Position numbers and translations under genes: made by a program. A DNA stretch of 33,362 nt from Myxococcales bacterium (GTDB lineage Bacteria > Myxococcota_A > Polyangia > JAHFDS01), in assembly GCA_023248855.1 (NCBI GenBank), contig JAHFDS010000032.1:1-33362 (forward strand), read 5' to 3'. Under the pieces are notes generated by a model, which worked only from the letters and a program-made list of their open reading frames with translations, did not search any database and was not told the DNA's origin. Below, one piece after another: positions 1 to 8,385 of this stretch; the first letter of the stretch is position 1; each line of letters opens with the position of its first letter.

Positions 1-66
1 AACCCGAGCGGAGGCTGGGTCGCAGGATTCGCCCTCGGTGCGCTGGCGCGCCGTCGCCGTCGCTGA
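1..66 (+). CDS. 3' end of a secreted protein with a MYXO-CTERM-like sorting tail (partial)
   Basis: Frame 1 is open from the window edge to a TGA at 64-66 and encodes 21 residues. They read as a short Asn-Pro-Ser-Gly-Gly lead, a hydrophobic stretch (GWVAGFALGALA) and five consecutive arginines before the stop. A hydrophobic segment followed by an Arg cluster at the extreme C-terminus is the layout of MYXO-CTERM and related sorting signals, which anchor proteins at the myxobacterial surface after processing. The Cys that defines MYXO-CTERM would lie upstream of the window, so the exact signal class is inferred. The body of the protein is not visible and its function is unknown. Confidence 0.6.
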   Translation, partial: NPSGGWVAGFALGALARRRRR

Positions 67-114
67 CCGGCTCGAACGAGAGGACCGAGCCGGGCGCCCC
101 TCCGCGTTTCGCGG

Positions 115-120
115 TATCGT
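115..120 (+). promoter_or_regulatory. candidate -10 hexamer (TATCGT) of a leaderless gene
   Basis: TATCGT fits TANNNT and ends 9 bases before the ATG at 130. No Shine-Dalgarno sequence is visible between them, so transcription may begin at or very near the start codon. The call rests on the same pattern recurring before several other genes in the window; no clear -35 element was found. Confidence 0.3.
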
Positions 121-129
121 CTCGCCGTC

Positions 130-1362
130 ATGGTCCACTTCGTGCTCGTGGCCAGCTTCGTCACGCAGGTTTCGGCTGCTGTGGAGGCGTCCACGTCCTT
201 CAATGACGCGGTCTTCCAGCGACATGTCACGGGCGAGGGGGAGCAGCTCCTCGCCGATGGCGTCTACACCGTGCGGGTCGGCTTCACCGCGCTGGCCGAG
301 TCGGACCGCAGCCGGCTCTTCGCCGAGTACCGCGCCGGCTACCAGGGCTTCGCGATCCACGGCGAACAGAACACGCAGGAGCACCGGGGCGACTTCGCGG
401 CCGAGTACGACGCGTCGGATCGCTGGACGCTGCGCCTGGCCGACCGCTTCCTCTACGGCAGCGCCAACACGGTGATGGATCTCGGCGCGCCGGTCTTCGT
501 GGGCCAGCAGCTCGGGGCGACCTCCGGCACCACCTTGCAGACGGGCCAGTCCAACTTCTTCGAGAACGCCCTTCGGCTCCACGCGGACTACAACGCCGAC
601 GAGCGCTGGGTCGCCCAGCCGGAGATCGGCTACGAGGTCTTCTATCCGCTCGACGTGTTCGGCCGGCAGGATCTGCCGATCAACCACGTGGCCTACGAGC
701 GGTTTCGCTTGCAGCGAGGGTTCCAGCGGACGCGCGTGTTCGTGCGCGAGGAGCAGAGCGTGCTCGTCCCGCCCGAGCACCGCGCCAAGCAAGGCCTCTC
801 GACGCTGACGTTCGGTGTCGGCCACAACTGGCTCGACGAGCTCGAGACGCGCGCCGAGCTCGGAGGCACGCTGGCGGAGAACTTCGACAGCGGGGACAAG
901 AAGCCCGCCCCGTACGTGGCCCTGTCGGGCATCTACCGCACCGAACGGCTGCAGATCGGCCTCGACACCGGCTACGAGAACACGGTCAACGTGGAGTTCG
1001 GAGGCCTCAACGACGTGTATTTCGTGGACGGATCGGTGCTCTGGCGACCGAACGACAGCCTCTCGTTCGAGGCCGCCAGCGGCTGGCGACGGCAGCTCTT
1101 TCTGTCCAACGGCGCCCGATCGGCGATACAGGTCGACACCATCGATGCCTGGTACGTGATGGGGGGCGCCTTCTATCACCTCAACGAGGAGGTCACGTTC
1201 TTCACGCGCACCTTCTTCCGCCACCAGGAGACGGACTACCGCCCGGACGCCCGCGATGCCCAGGGCAACCTGCCGCCGGACATCACGTACAACCGGGTCG
1301 TCGCCGCGGCGGGGCTGCGCGTGGAGTGGCCGCGCGTCTCGCAAAGGCGCATCCGTCATTGA
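130..1362 (+). CDS. predicted outer-membrane beta-barrel protein
   Basis: A 410-residue protein of unknown specific function. The first ~17 residues (MVHFVLVASFVTQVSAA) look like a short signal peptide. The rest is a run of alternating hydrophobic/aromatic and polar residues with many Tyr, Trp and Phe, such as LFAEYRAGYQGF and WYVMGGAFYHL, separated by charged turns. This is the texture of a transmembrane beta-barrel. The last strand-like segment (AAAGLRVEW) ends in an aromatic residue a few positions before the C-terminus, roughly like a BAM-recognised beta-signal. ATG 130 is the only usual start codon in frame after the preceding stop at 66. The next two genes follow at 14 and 34 bases, a beta-helix protein and an octahaem cytochrome, so this barrel could be the outer-membrane part of a shared envelope module. 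That role is inferred from position only. Confidence 0.75.
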   Translation: MVHFVLVASFVTQVSAAVEASTSFNDAVFQRHVTGEGEQLLADGVYTVRVGFTALAESDRSRLFAEYRAGYQGFAIHGEQNTQEHRGDFAAEYDASDRWTLRLADRFLYGSANTVMDLGAPVFVGQQLGATSGTTLQTGQSNFFENALRLHADYNADERWVAQPEIGYEVFYPLDVFGRQDLPINHVAYERFRLQRGFQRTRVFVREEQSVLVPPEHRAKQGLSTLTFGVGHNWLDELETRAELGGTLAENFDSGDKKPAPYVALSGIYRTERLQIGLDTGYENTVNVEFGGLNDVYFVDGSVLWRPNDSLSFEAASGWRRQLFLSNGARSAIQVDTIDAWYVMGGAFYHLNEEVTFFTRTFFRHQETDYRPDARDAQGNLPPDITYNRVVAAAGLRVEWPRVSQRRIRH

Positions 1363-1376
1363 CCTGAGCGCGGGCG

Positions 1377-2729
1377 ATGCACGGCCTCTTGTGGCTCTGG
1401 CTGCTCGGTGATGCGTGGCTGGCAGGGCCGGCATCCACCAGGCTCGCCCTCGGCGAGCTCTCTGCGGGCAGTGTCGACGCGCGGCGCTTCCCCGGGGTGC
1501 CCGCATCGCACGCCCCGAGAGGCGGCCGCATATGGTGGGTCGCACCCGGGGGCAAGGGCGACGGCGCGAGCGCCGCGGCCCCGTCGGGGGATCTGGCGCG
1601 CGCGGTGCGCGCCGCGAGCAAGGGCGACACCGTCTGGGTGCGCCAGGGGCGCTACGTGGTGGCGCCGCAGGACGACGAGTGGGCGCTGCGGATCGAGCGC
1701 GCCGACGTGACGGTCGCCGCGCCACCCGGGGAGCGCGCGGTGGTGGTGCCCGCGCAGCCGGGGGCCACCGGGTACGGCCTGCTGGTAACGGGCGATCGCG
1801 CGTTCGTGGACGGGCTCTCCCTGGAGGGCTTCAAGAGCGCGGGCGTCTACTTCGGCCGCGAGGGATCTCCGCAGGAAGGCCTCGTGCTCGCGCGCCTGAG
1901 CGTGCGCGGCGGCACCGACGGCGTGCGGTCGCTGCCGGTGGCGGCAGATCGCTCACGCCCGCTCGTGCGCGGCCTGCTCGCGGTCGAGCTGCGGATCGTG
2001 GGCGCGGCCATCGGCTTCAACTGCGGCGAGGGGCCCTGCGACGACGTCCGGCTCGAGCGCATCACCGTGCGCGGCTCGGATCACAAGAGCGGCAACTCGG
2101 GGGAGGACGCCATCGCGTTCGAGCAGGGCAACAACGTCGCCATCGTGGACGGCGAGGTGTCGGGGGCTGGCGCAGACGGGGTGGACCTCAAGGTGAAGCA
2201 CGCGGCGGTGGTGCGCACCGCCGTGCGCGGCGTGGGCAGAAACGGGATCAAGCTCTGGCACGGTGGCGAGATCCTGGGCTGCGTGGTCTACCGGACCGGC
2301 GCCGATGCGGCGATCGTGCTCGACGACGCGGGGGACTACCGGATCGCCGGCACCACGGTGGCCGGTCACGGGCGCGGCGGCGAAGCCTACACGCTCACCG
2401 CCGGCTACGACCACCCGCGAGCGCGCGGGCGGCTGGCGATCGAGCGCTCCCTCTTCCTCGACAACGGCGGGCCGCTCTGGGTCTCGGGCGGGCTCTCGCT
2501 CACGCTCTCGGACGTGTGGCTGGCGCGGACCAGGGGCGGCGTGGCCCTGGTGTGGGCACGCTCGCCGGAGGTGCGCGTGCGGGAGATGCCCGCGGATGCG
2601 AAGATCCTGCCCTCCGCCAAGGGCCTGCGCCTCGGCGGCAACCCTGCGCTGCGCGATGCGCGACACGGCGACTACCGCACGCTCGGTGCACCCGCGATCG
2701 GCACGGCGCTCGGACCGCCGCGCGATTGA
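1377..2729 (+). CDS. secreted right-handed parallel beta-helix protein
   Basis: A 450-residue protein with a hydrophobic N-terminus (MHGLLWLWLLGDAWLAGPAS) that probably directs export. From about residue 55 it opens with IWWVAPGGKGDG and a Ser/Gly loop, then SKGDTVWVRQGRY, the usual entry into DUF1565/NosD-type pectate-lyase-like folds. The middle (about 100-400) carries short repeats with periodic Gly, Val, Ile and Asn, such as VDGLSLEGFKSAGVYF, VAIVDGEVSGAGADGVDLK and GRNGIKLWHGGEILGCVVY, matching PbH1 beta-helix rungs. Families with this fold bind or cleave polysaccharides or act as surface adhesins. No catalytic set could be assigned, so the substrate is unknown. It starts 14 bases after the beta-barrel gene and ends 34 bases before the cytochrome gene, suggesting co-transcription. 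Confidence 0.8.
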   Translation: MHGLLWLWLLGDAWLAGPASTRLALGELSAGSVDARRFPGVPASHAPRGGRIWWVAPGGKGDGASAAAPSGDLARAVRAASKGDTVWVRQGRYVVAPQDDEWALRIERADVTVAAPPGERAVVVPAQPGATGYGLLVTGDRAFVDGLSLEGFKSAGVYFGREGSPQEGLVLARLSVRGGTDGVRSLPVAADRSRPLVRGLLAVELRIVGAAIGFNCGEGPCDDVRLERITVRGSDHKSGNSGEDAIAFEQGNNVAIVDGEVSGAGADGVDLKVKHAAVVRTAVRGVGRNGIKLWHGGEILGCVVYRTGADAAIVLDDAGDYRIAGTTVAGHGRGGEAYTLTAGYDHPRARGRLAIERSLFLDNGGPLWVSGGLSLTLSDVWLARTRGGVALVWARSPEVRVREMPADAKILPSAKGLRLGGNPALRDARHGDYRTLGAPAIGTALGPPRD

Positions 2730-2763
2730 CCCCTGCTTCGGGGCTCTGCTATCTCCGCCCCCC

Positions 2764-5574
2764 GTGCGCTCCCTCGCCCGCTCGAAGCGCCTCCTGGCCG
2801 CCACCCTCGCCCTCGTCGTGGTCGCCCTTGGAGTGTGCGCCCTGTGCTGCCGCCGGACGCCCGAGTGGGCCTCGATGCAGCGGCGCTTCTTCGCGATCGA
2901 GCGCGCGGTCGCCGCAGCCCAGCTCGAGCGGCAGGCCGCGCTCCTCGCCAAGGACGCCCGCGCCCAGAAGCTGCGCGCGGAGATCGACGCCCGGGACCGT
3001 GAGCTCCTCGGCGCCCGCGCCGCGGAGTGGGCCCCCCTCAGGCAAAAGCTCGAGGCGGCGCAAGCCGAAGACGATCGGCTCACGGCCGTGCGGGACCGGC
3101 TCGCGGCCGAGCGCGAGCGGCTGCGCGCGGCGATCGACGGAGCGCGGCGCCTCGGCTCCCGGTTCGGCGACTGGGACGGCACCCGGCGGCTCGACAGGCT
3201 GGAGCGGGAGCTCACCTCCGCGCGCGCCGCGGCGGCCGCCGCAAGTGGCAAGCGAGCAGAGCTCGAGAAGGCGGCCGAGGCACACCTGCAGACGCCGCTA
3301 CGCAAGGAGCTCCAACGGCGCGAGGCGGCGCGCGAGGCCGTCAGGCGCTGGGTCGACGACACGCGCCAGCGCAAGGTCGCGCCGCGCGAGCAACGCCTCG
3401 AGGCGCTGGGGCGGACCGACCGCTGCGAGAGCTGTCACGTCGCCGCGCGGTTCGGCAGCTTCGAGCGCCTCGCCCCGGCCGATCGGGCGCTGGGCTCGCA
3501 TCCGGCGTGGCGGACGCTCTTCGCCCTGCATCCGGTGGATCGCTTTGGCTGCACGGGCTGTCACGAGGGCGACGGCGCGTCGCTCGACCGGCCGCGCGCG
3601 CACGCCACGCCCGGTGAGCCCATCGGCGCGACCCCCAAAGAGCTGGCGCAGGCGAGCTGCGAGCGCTGCCACACCGGCCGCGTGAGCCTTGCCGCGGTGC
3701 TCGCTTGCCAGACCGACGCCGAATGTCCGGACGGGCTCCGCTGTCAGGTTCCGAGCTGGCCTCCCCGGGATCCGACCGATCCCCGTGCGCCCGAGGCCGC
3801 GCCCGCGTGCGTGGATCGCACGGGCGCCGCGCTCCCGCGCGAGCTCGCCCCGCTGCGCGCGCGCGGGCTGAGGGTGCTCGAGGAGGCCGGCTGCTACGGC
3901 TGCCACCACATCCCCGGAACCGAGGCGATGCCTGCGCCGGGACCGGATCTGCGCAGGGTCGCCGCCAAGCTCGACGCCGGCTGGATGGTCGAGTGGATCC
4001 GCGATCCGGGCGCGATTCATGCGCGTGCGCGCATGCCTTCGTTCTGGCCAGCGGCGGCGCCCGGCGCGACGCCCGAGGAAACCGCCGCGCTCGCCAAGGC
4101 GCGCGAGGCCGAGCCACGCCTGCTCGCAGGGTACCTGGTCGCGCAGTCCGGCAAGCTGGCGCTCGAGCCGGAGCCAAAGGGGGATCCCGCGCGAGGCGCG
4201 GACCTGGTCGAGACCTACGGATGCCTCGGATGTCACGCGCTGGCTTCGCCGCGCACGCCCGAGGCCAGGCGCCTCAAGGTGCCGCCACGCGATCGCGCGA
4301 CGCGTCTCGATCCGGCGCCGGACCTGTCGGACGAGGGCGACAAGACCACGGCGAAATGGCTCTACGCGTGGCTGCTCGATCCGGCGCGCGTCTCGACCGA
4401 GGCGCACATGCCGAGCTTCCGCCTCGACCAGCAGGAGGCCGCGGACCTCGCGGCCCTGCTCTCGGAGCAGAAGAGCGGACGCTCGTTCTCGCCGACCCCC
4501 GACGTGACGGACCCCACCCCCGCGGCGGCGCTCGAGGGCAAGCGCCTGTTCACCGAGTACGGCTGTGCTGGCTGCCACGCGGTCCGCGGGCTCGAGCCGC
4601 AGCGCCCGGTGGGCGGCGACCTCGGCGACTACGGCGCGCGCTCCGCGTCGAGCTTGCCCTTCGGCGCCTTCCTCGGCGACGTCGCGCGCCGGAGCTGGGC
4701 CGCGTTCACCTACCACAAGCTGCGCCAGCCGCGCGCCTTCGCCGCCCCGAGCGGCCGAGCCGCACGCATGCCCGACTCGCGCCTCGACGAGGAGGAGCTC
4801 GGCGCCGCGCTGGTGGCCCTGCGCGGTTTCCGCGGGCGCACGATCGAGGGCGACCGGCTCGCGAGTGTGCCCGAGCTCGCGGCGGCTCGGTCTCGCGGCG
4901 AGCAGACCCTGCGCGCCTACGACTGCGCGGGATGTCATGCCCTCGCGGGGCAGCGCGGAGCGATGGCTTCGCTGAGCGAGCGCGGTGCCGAGCGTCCACC
5001 CTCGCTCGTGCACGAGGGCAAGCGGGTCCAGCCACGGTGGCTCTACGAATTCCTGCGTGCGCCGACGCCGGTCCGTCCGTGGCTCCGCATGCGGATGCCG
5101 ACGTTCCCCCTTTCCGACACCCTCCGCTCCGATCTGACCGCCGCATTCGCCGCCGAGGACGGCGTCCCCTGGCCGCTGCGCGACGAGCGACCCGCCGCGC
5201 CGAGGGAGCCCGTGGTGGAGCGTCTGGCGGCGACGCTGTTCTGGGCCTTCGACTGCGGCGCCTGTCACGCCCGTGGCGCGCGCATCACGGTCGACCCGCG
5301 CAAGGCCGCCCCTGACTACACGCGTGCCCCCGAGCGGCTGCGCCGCGACTACATCGTCGAGCTTGCGCGCAACCCCGACGCGATGGCGCACGACATCGTG
5401 ATGGCGTCGCCGTGGGCCAACGGTCGCGATCCGATCGACGAGGCGCTGGCCCGGCCCGACGGGCCGGCGCGCTTCCAGGGCGTGGACGTCATCCGCCTGA
5501 AGAACGCCGGGCCCGTCGCGCAGCTCGCGCTCGTGGCCGAGTGGCTGATGCGGGGCAGCTACCGGCCGGAGTAG
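2764..5574 (+). CDS. membrane-anchored octahaem cytochrome c with coiled-coil stalk
   Basis: A 936-residue protein from a GTG start, chosen because it directly precedes a positively charged N-terminus and a single membrane segment (about residues 9-29). Residues ~35-215 are rich in Ala, Glu, Arg and Leu with heptad-like spacing and should form a long coiled-coil stalk. Eight CxxCH haem-attachment sites begin at residues 221, 263, 299, 377, 487, 601, 721 and 831. The last five are spaced 110-120 residues apart and are followed by a W-L-x-x-[WF]-L-x-x-P helix and a Met-Pro pair, so they form tandem mono-haem cytochrome c domains with Met ligands. The fifth copy is degenerate (VMASPW instead of MP). 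Between haems 3 and 4 is a Cys-rich insert (C315, C321, C327, C349). The protein most likely carries electrons in the periplasm. It follows the barrel and beta-helix genes and may serve the same module; the partner redox enzyme is not in the window. Confidence 0.88.
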   Translation: MRSLARSKRLLAATLALVVVALGVCALCCRRTPEWASMQRRFFAIERAVAAAQLERQAALLAKDARAQKLRAEIDARDRELLGARAAEWAPLRQKLEAAQAEDDRLTAVRDRLAAERERLRAAIDGARRLGSRFGDWDGTRRLDRLERELTSARAAAAAASGKRAELEKAAEAHLQTPLRKELQRREAAREAVRRWVDDTRQRKVAPREQRLEALGRTDRCESCHVAARFGSFERLAPADRALGSHPAWRTLFALHPVDRFGCTGCHEGDGASLDRPRAHATPGEPIGATPKELAQASCERCHTGRVSLAAVLACQTDAECPDGLRCQVPSWPPRDPTDPRAPEAAPACVDRTGAALPRELAPLRARGLRVLEEAGCYGCHHIPGTEAMPAPGPDLRRVAAKLDAGWMVEWIRDPGAIHARARMPSFWPAAAPGATPEETAALAKAREAEPRLLAGYLVAQSGKLALEPEPKGDPARGADLVETYGCLGCHALASPRTPEARRLKVPPRDRATRLDPAPDLSDEGDKTTAKWLYAWLLDPARVSTEAHMPSFRLDQQEAADLAALLSEQKSGRSFSPTPDVTDPTPAAALEGKRLFTEYGCAGCHAVRGLEPQRPVGGDLGDYGARSASSLPFGAFLGDVARRSWAAFTYHKLRQPRAFAAPSGRAARMPDSRLDEEELGAALVALRGFRGRTIEGDRLASVPELAAARSRGEQTLRAYDCAGCHALAGQRGAMASLSERGAERPPSLVHEGKRVQPRWLYEFLRAPTPVRPWLRMRMPTFPLSDTLRSDLTAAFAAEDGVPWPLRDERPAAPREPVVERLAATLFWAFDCGACHARGARITVDPRKAAPDYTRAPERLRRDYIVELARNPDAMAHDIVMASPWANGRDPIDEALARPDGPARFQGVDVIRLKNAGPVAQLALVAEWLMRGSYRPE

Positions 5575-5580
5575 CGCTAC
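5571..5580. other. 10-bp palindrome containing both stop codons of convergent genes
   Basis: GTAGCGCTAC is a perfect palindrome. Its top strand contains the TAG stop of the cytochrome gene (5572-5574) and its bottom strand contains the TAG stop of the M32 carboxypeptidase gene (5577-5579). The two genes therefore converge with only 2 bases between them, which leaves no room for a conventional terminator. Confidence 0.6.
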
Positions 5581-7079
5581 AGGCCATACAGCTCGCCGTA
5601 CTTCCCCTTGAGGTAGCCCAGGTAGGGCTCGATGGTGAGGGGGTGGCCGGTCGCCTGCTCGATGATCGCGGGCGCGAGGTGCTTTCGGCCGTGGCGGTGC
5701 AGCCTTTCGACCAGAAACGCGCGCAAGGTGCCAAACTCGCCGCGCGCGTGCTCCTCCGGCAGGTCCGGGTGCTGGTCGAGCGCCGCCTCCCAGAGCTGCG
5801 CCGCGAGCACGTTGCCGATGGTGTAGCCCTGGAAGACGCCGCCGATCTGGCCGCCGAACCAGTGGACGTCCTGCAAGCAGCCGTCGCGGTCCGTCGGCGA
5901 AGACACCCCGAGGTCGCTCTGGTAGCGCGCCCGCCACGCCTCGGGCAGGTCGCGCACCGCGAGCTTGCCCTCGAGCATCTCGAGCTCGAGGTCGAAGCGA
6001 ATCATCACGTGCAGGTTGTAGGTGACCTCGTCGGCGTCGGTGCGGATGAGCGACCGCGCGACCTTGTTGATGGCACGGTAGAAGGTCGTCTCGGAGATGC
6101 CCGAGAGCTGCGACGGAAACGCCGCCTGCAGCTTGGGGAAGAAGTGATGCCAGAAGGGCCGGCTGCGACCGACCACGTTCTCCCACAACCGCGACTGGCT
6201 CTCGTGGATGCCTGCGCTCGCGCCTTCGCCGATCGGCAGGCCGTCGAGCTCGCGCGCGGTGCCGAGCTCGTAGAGCGCATGCCCAGCCTCGTGCACCGTC
6301 GAGAACAGCGCCTCGCCCAGGTCGCGCTCCTTGACCCGCGTGGTGATGCGCACGTCGCCCCAGGAGAAGCGGGTCATGAACGGGTGGTGCGTCTTGTCCT
6401 GACGTCCGCGCGAGAAGTCGTAGCCGATGGCCCGGATGATCTCGCCGCCGAACGCGAGCTGCGCCTCCTCCGGGAAGGCCTGCTTGAGGCACGCGTCGTC
6501 CGCCGCCGGTTGCGAGAGGATGTCCCTCGCGAGCGGCACCAGCTCCGCGCGCAGGGCCGAGAACAGCGCACGCACGGAGGCGGCGGTCATCCCGGGATCC
6601 ATCTGATCGATGAGTGGATCCGCGACGTGCGTGGCCCCCGGAAAGAAGCCGGCGAGCTCGCGCGACATCTCCAGGGTCCGCTCCAGGAGCGGCCGCACCA
6701 TCGCGAAGTCGTCGGCCGGCCGAGCCTTCGTCCAGACGTTCCAGGTCCGGGCGACGTGGTCGGCGAAGCGCGCGGTGAACGCCGGAGGCACGCGCGTGGC
6801 GCGGTCGAAGTCGAGTCGCGTCATCCGCACCAGGCACGCGCCCGGGTCGTCGTCGGCGCGCTCCCTGGCCCACGGCTCGAGCGTCTCGAGGAGCCGCCCC
6901 ACCCGCGCGTCGGACAGCTTCTCGTGCGCCAGGCGCTGCAGCGTTGCGATCTGTCGTCCGCGTGCCGCTGCCCCCTCGGGCGGCATGTACGTATTCTGAT
7001 CCCATTCGAGCACCGCCGCGGCCGATCTCAGATCGACGATCTCGCGCAGGCGGGTCTCGAGCTCCTCGAGGGGTTCCAT
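5577..7079 (-). CDS. M32 family metallocarboxypeptidase (Taq/Pfu type)
   Basis: A 500-residue cytosolic zinc carboxypeptidase that removes C-terminal amino acids from peptides; the length is normal for the family. The zinc motif HEAGH is at residues 263-267. Other family signatures are present in order: GDVRITTR just before it, IHESQSRLWEN just after it, and GYTIGNVLAAQLW near the C-terminus. The N-terminal part has the expected LEWDQNTYMP segment, close to the family pattern for helix packing and substrate access. The gene lies 43 bases behind the Bax1-like gene on the same strand but has its own candidate -10 element (TAGAGT, 6 bases before ATG) and no Shine-Dalgarno sequence, so it may be transcribed separately. 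A role in peptide scavenging or turnover is inferred from the family. Confidence 0.95.
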   Translation of the reverse strand: MEPLEELETRLREIVDLRSAAAVLEWDQNTYMPPEGAAARGRQIATLQRLAHEKLSDARVGRLLETLEPWARERADDDPGACLVRMTRLDFDRATRVPPAFTARFADHVARTWNVWTKARPADDFAMVRPLLERTLEMSRELAGFFPGATHVADPLIDQMDPGMTAASVRALFSALRAELVPLARDILSQPAADDACLKQAFPEEAQLAFGGEIIRAIGYDFSRGRQDKTHHPFMTRFSWGDVRITTRVKERDLGEALFSTVHEAGHALYELGTARELDGLPIGEGASAGIHESQSRLWENVVGRSRPFWHHFFPKLQAAFPSQLSGISETTFYRAINKVARSLIRTDADEVTYNLHVMIRFDLELEMLEGKLAVRDLPEAWRARYQSDLGVSSPTDRDGCLQDVHWFGGQIGGVFQGYTIGNVLAAQLWEAALDQHPDLPEEHARGEFGTLRAFLVERLHRHGRKHLAPAIIEQATGHPLTIEPYLGYLKGKYGELYGL

Positions 7080-7085
7080 TGGGGG

Positions 7086-7091
7086 ACTCTA
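7086..7091 (-). promoter_or_regulatory. candidate -10 hexamer (TAGAGT) of the M32 gene
   Basis: On the minus strand TAGAGT fits TANNNT and is followed by six bases (CCCCCA) and then the ATG at 7079. No Shine-Dalgarno sequence fits in between, consistent with a leaderless start. Confidence 0.35.
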
Positions 7092-7122
7092 CCTGGAATG
7101 TCCGGACCGAGCAGCGGAGCGA

Positions 7123-8367
7123 TCAGACCGACTTCGCCCCTCTTCGCTTCGGCGCAGGCTTCTTCTTGGCAGAACGCGCAGCCAGGGCGTCGACCCGCTC
7201 GAGCAGCGCCCTGGCGCTCGGTGCTCGCTTGAAGACGTAGAGCGCGGCCGGGTGCTCGTCGCCGAGCGCGGCCTCGGAGACACGCAGCTTGTCGCTGACG
7301 CAGAAGACGATGCGGTCGGTCAGGCCCTGCTCCACGAGCTCCACCCGGCGCCACACGGCGTCCCGGCTCCAGTAGCCGAGCAGCTCGACGAAGATCACCT
7401 CGGCGGTCTTGCCGTGGACGAGCCGTAGATCCGGCACGCAAAGGCCCACCCCCGGCAGCGGCAGGATCGCCGCGTCCTCGTGCACCTGCCACGGCGAGCC
7501 CAGCGCCCGCAGCGCCGCCGCGAGCGCCGCCACGTCATCGGGCAGCGCCGGCGGGGGAACCTCGCCCCCACCGGCCCCGGCCGCCTTGAACGTCAGGGCC
7601 TCCCGTCGCTTGCCCCAGCGCACCTCGGCCTCGAGCGACCACGATTCGCAGGCGGCGAGCGCCGGCACGAGCAGCGCCAGCTTGAGCCCGTAAGCGGTCA
7701 CCTGCTCGAACAGCGAGAACGGCCCGTCCACCTCGATGCGGTAGCCGCCCTTTTCACCGGGGGCAATCGTGCAGAGCAACCGGTGGAACTTGAGCCGCCG
7801 GAAGAGCGCCCGATAGCCGGCGGCGTCGCGGCAGCGCACCTCGGCCCGCACGCGCACCGCACGCAGGAGCACCGCCTGCGCGAGCGCGTCCTCGTACGCA
7901 CCGACGAGCGCCGCGGGGGAGCTCGCCGCTGGCTCGAGCAGCGCATGCGCATCGCGCAGGTCCGAGAACAGCCCGGTCTCCACCGCGTCCGCCGCCAGCG
8001 CGCGCGCCGCCGCCACCTGGGACAGCACCGCGGTGCGATCGAGCTGCCCGCACCGGCGCGCCGCCGCCGCGGCCAGGAAGACCTCCCGCCGCAGGCCCTC
8101 GGCCGTCTCTGCGTCAGCCTCCGCGAACGTGCAGCGATCCTCGATCAGCTTCCGCAGGCCCGCCGCCACGCGCGGGTCGAGCCCCTCGCTCCCCGCCGTC
8201 TCCCACGCCTCCTCGACCTCGCAGCGCGCGCTCCCCACCGCCTCGCGGGTCGCGTCCAGGAGGACCGCCGCCAGCCGCACCGCCGCCAGCCGCTCCTCGT
8301 CCGACAGGGACACGAGGTGCAGCTCGAGGCCGCGACGGCGCACGCGCACGAGGTCAGCCGTCAGCAC
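7123..8367 (-). CDS. Bax1-like nuclease, DUF790 family, partner of XPB helicase
   Basis: A 414-residue DUF790 (PF05626) protein. The archaeal member Bax1 binds XPB helicase and is a structure-specific DNA nuclease. Recognisable family blocks are DGPFSLFEQVTAYG (residues 214-227) in the central domain and a C-terminal nuclease-like block with VPD (D313), a beta-strand ending in E328 and then LLGYW. Archaeal proteins usually have a Lys shortly after this Trp; here the segment reads WSRDAVWRRV, with Arg instead. The tail is Lys/Arg rich (KKKPAPKRRGAK). The GTG start is supported by a purine-rich ribosome-binding sequence (GGGGAGGA) 3 bases upstream. The gene starts 18 bases after the XPB-type helicase gene ends, so the two are almost certainly one operon and likely act together in DNA repair. 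Confidence 0.85.
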   Translation of the reverse strand: MLTADLVRVRRRGLELHLVSLSDEERLAAVRLAAVLLDATREAVGSARCEVEEAWETAGSEGLDPRVAAGLRKLIEDRCTFAEADAETAEGLRREVFLAAAAARRCGQLDRTAVLSQVAAARALAADAVETGLFSDLRDAHALLEPAASSPAALVGAYEDALAQAVLLRAVRVRAEVRCRDAAGYRALFRRLKFHRLLCTIAPGEKGGYRIEVDGPFSLFEQVTAYGLKLALLVPALAACESWSLEAEVRWGKRREALTFKAAGAGGGEVPPPALPDDVAALAAALRALGSPWQVHEDAAILPLPGVGLCVPDLRLVHGKTAEVIFVELLGYWSRDAVWRRVELVEQGLTDRIVFCVSDKLRVSEAALGDEHPAALYVFKRAPSARALLERVDALAARSAKKKPAPKRRGAKSV

Positions 8368-8385
8368 CGGTCCTCCCCTGCCCGA

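Noticed and set aside
2263-2763. Upstream extension of the cytochrome frame into the beta-helix gene
   Set aside because: The extension is Arg/Ser-rich shadow sequence of the beta-helix gene; a GTG at 2764 directly precedes the membrane helix.
3298-7005. Very long open frame on the minus strand across the cytochrome and M32 genes
   Set aside because: It is antisense to clearly coding sequence, is low in complexity (Arg, Ala, Gly rich) and shows no domain; long antisense frames are expected at this GC content.
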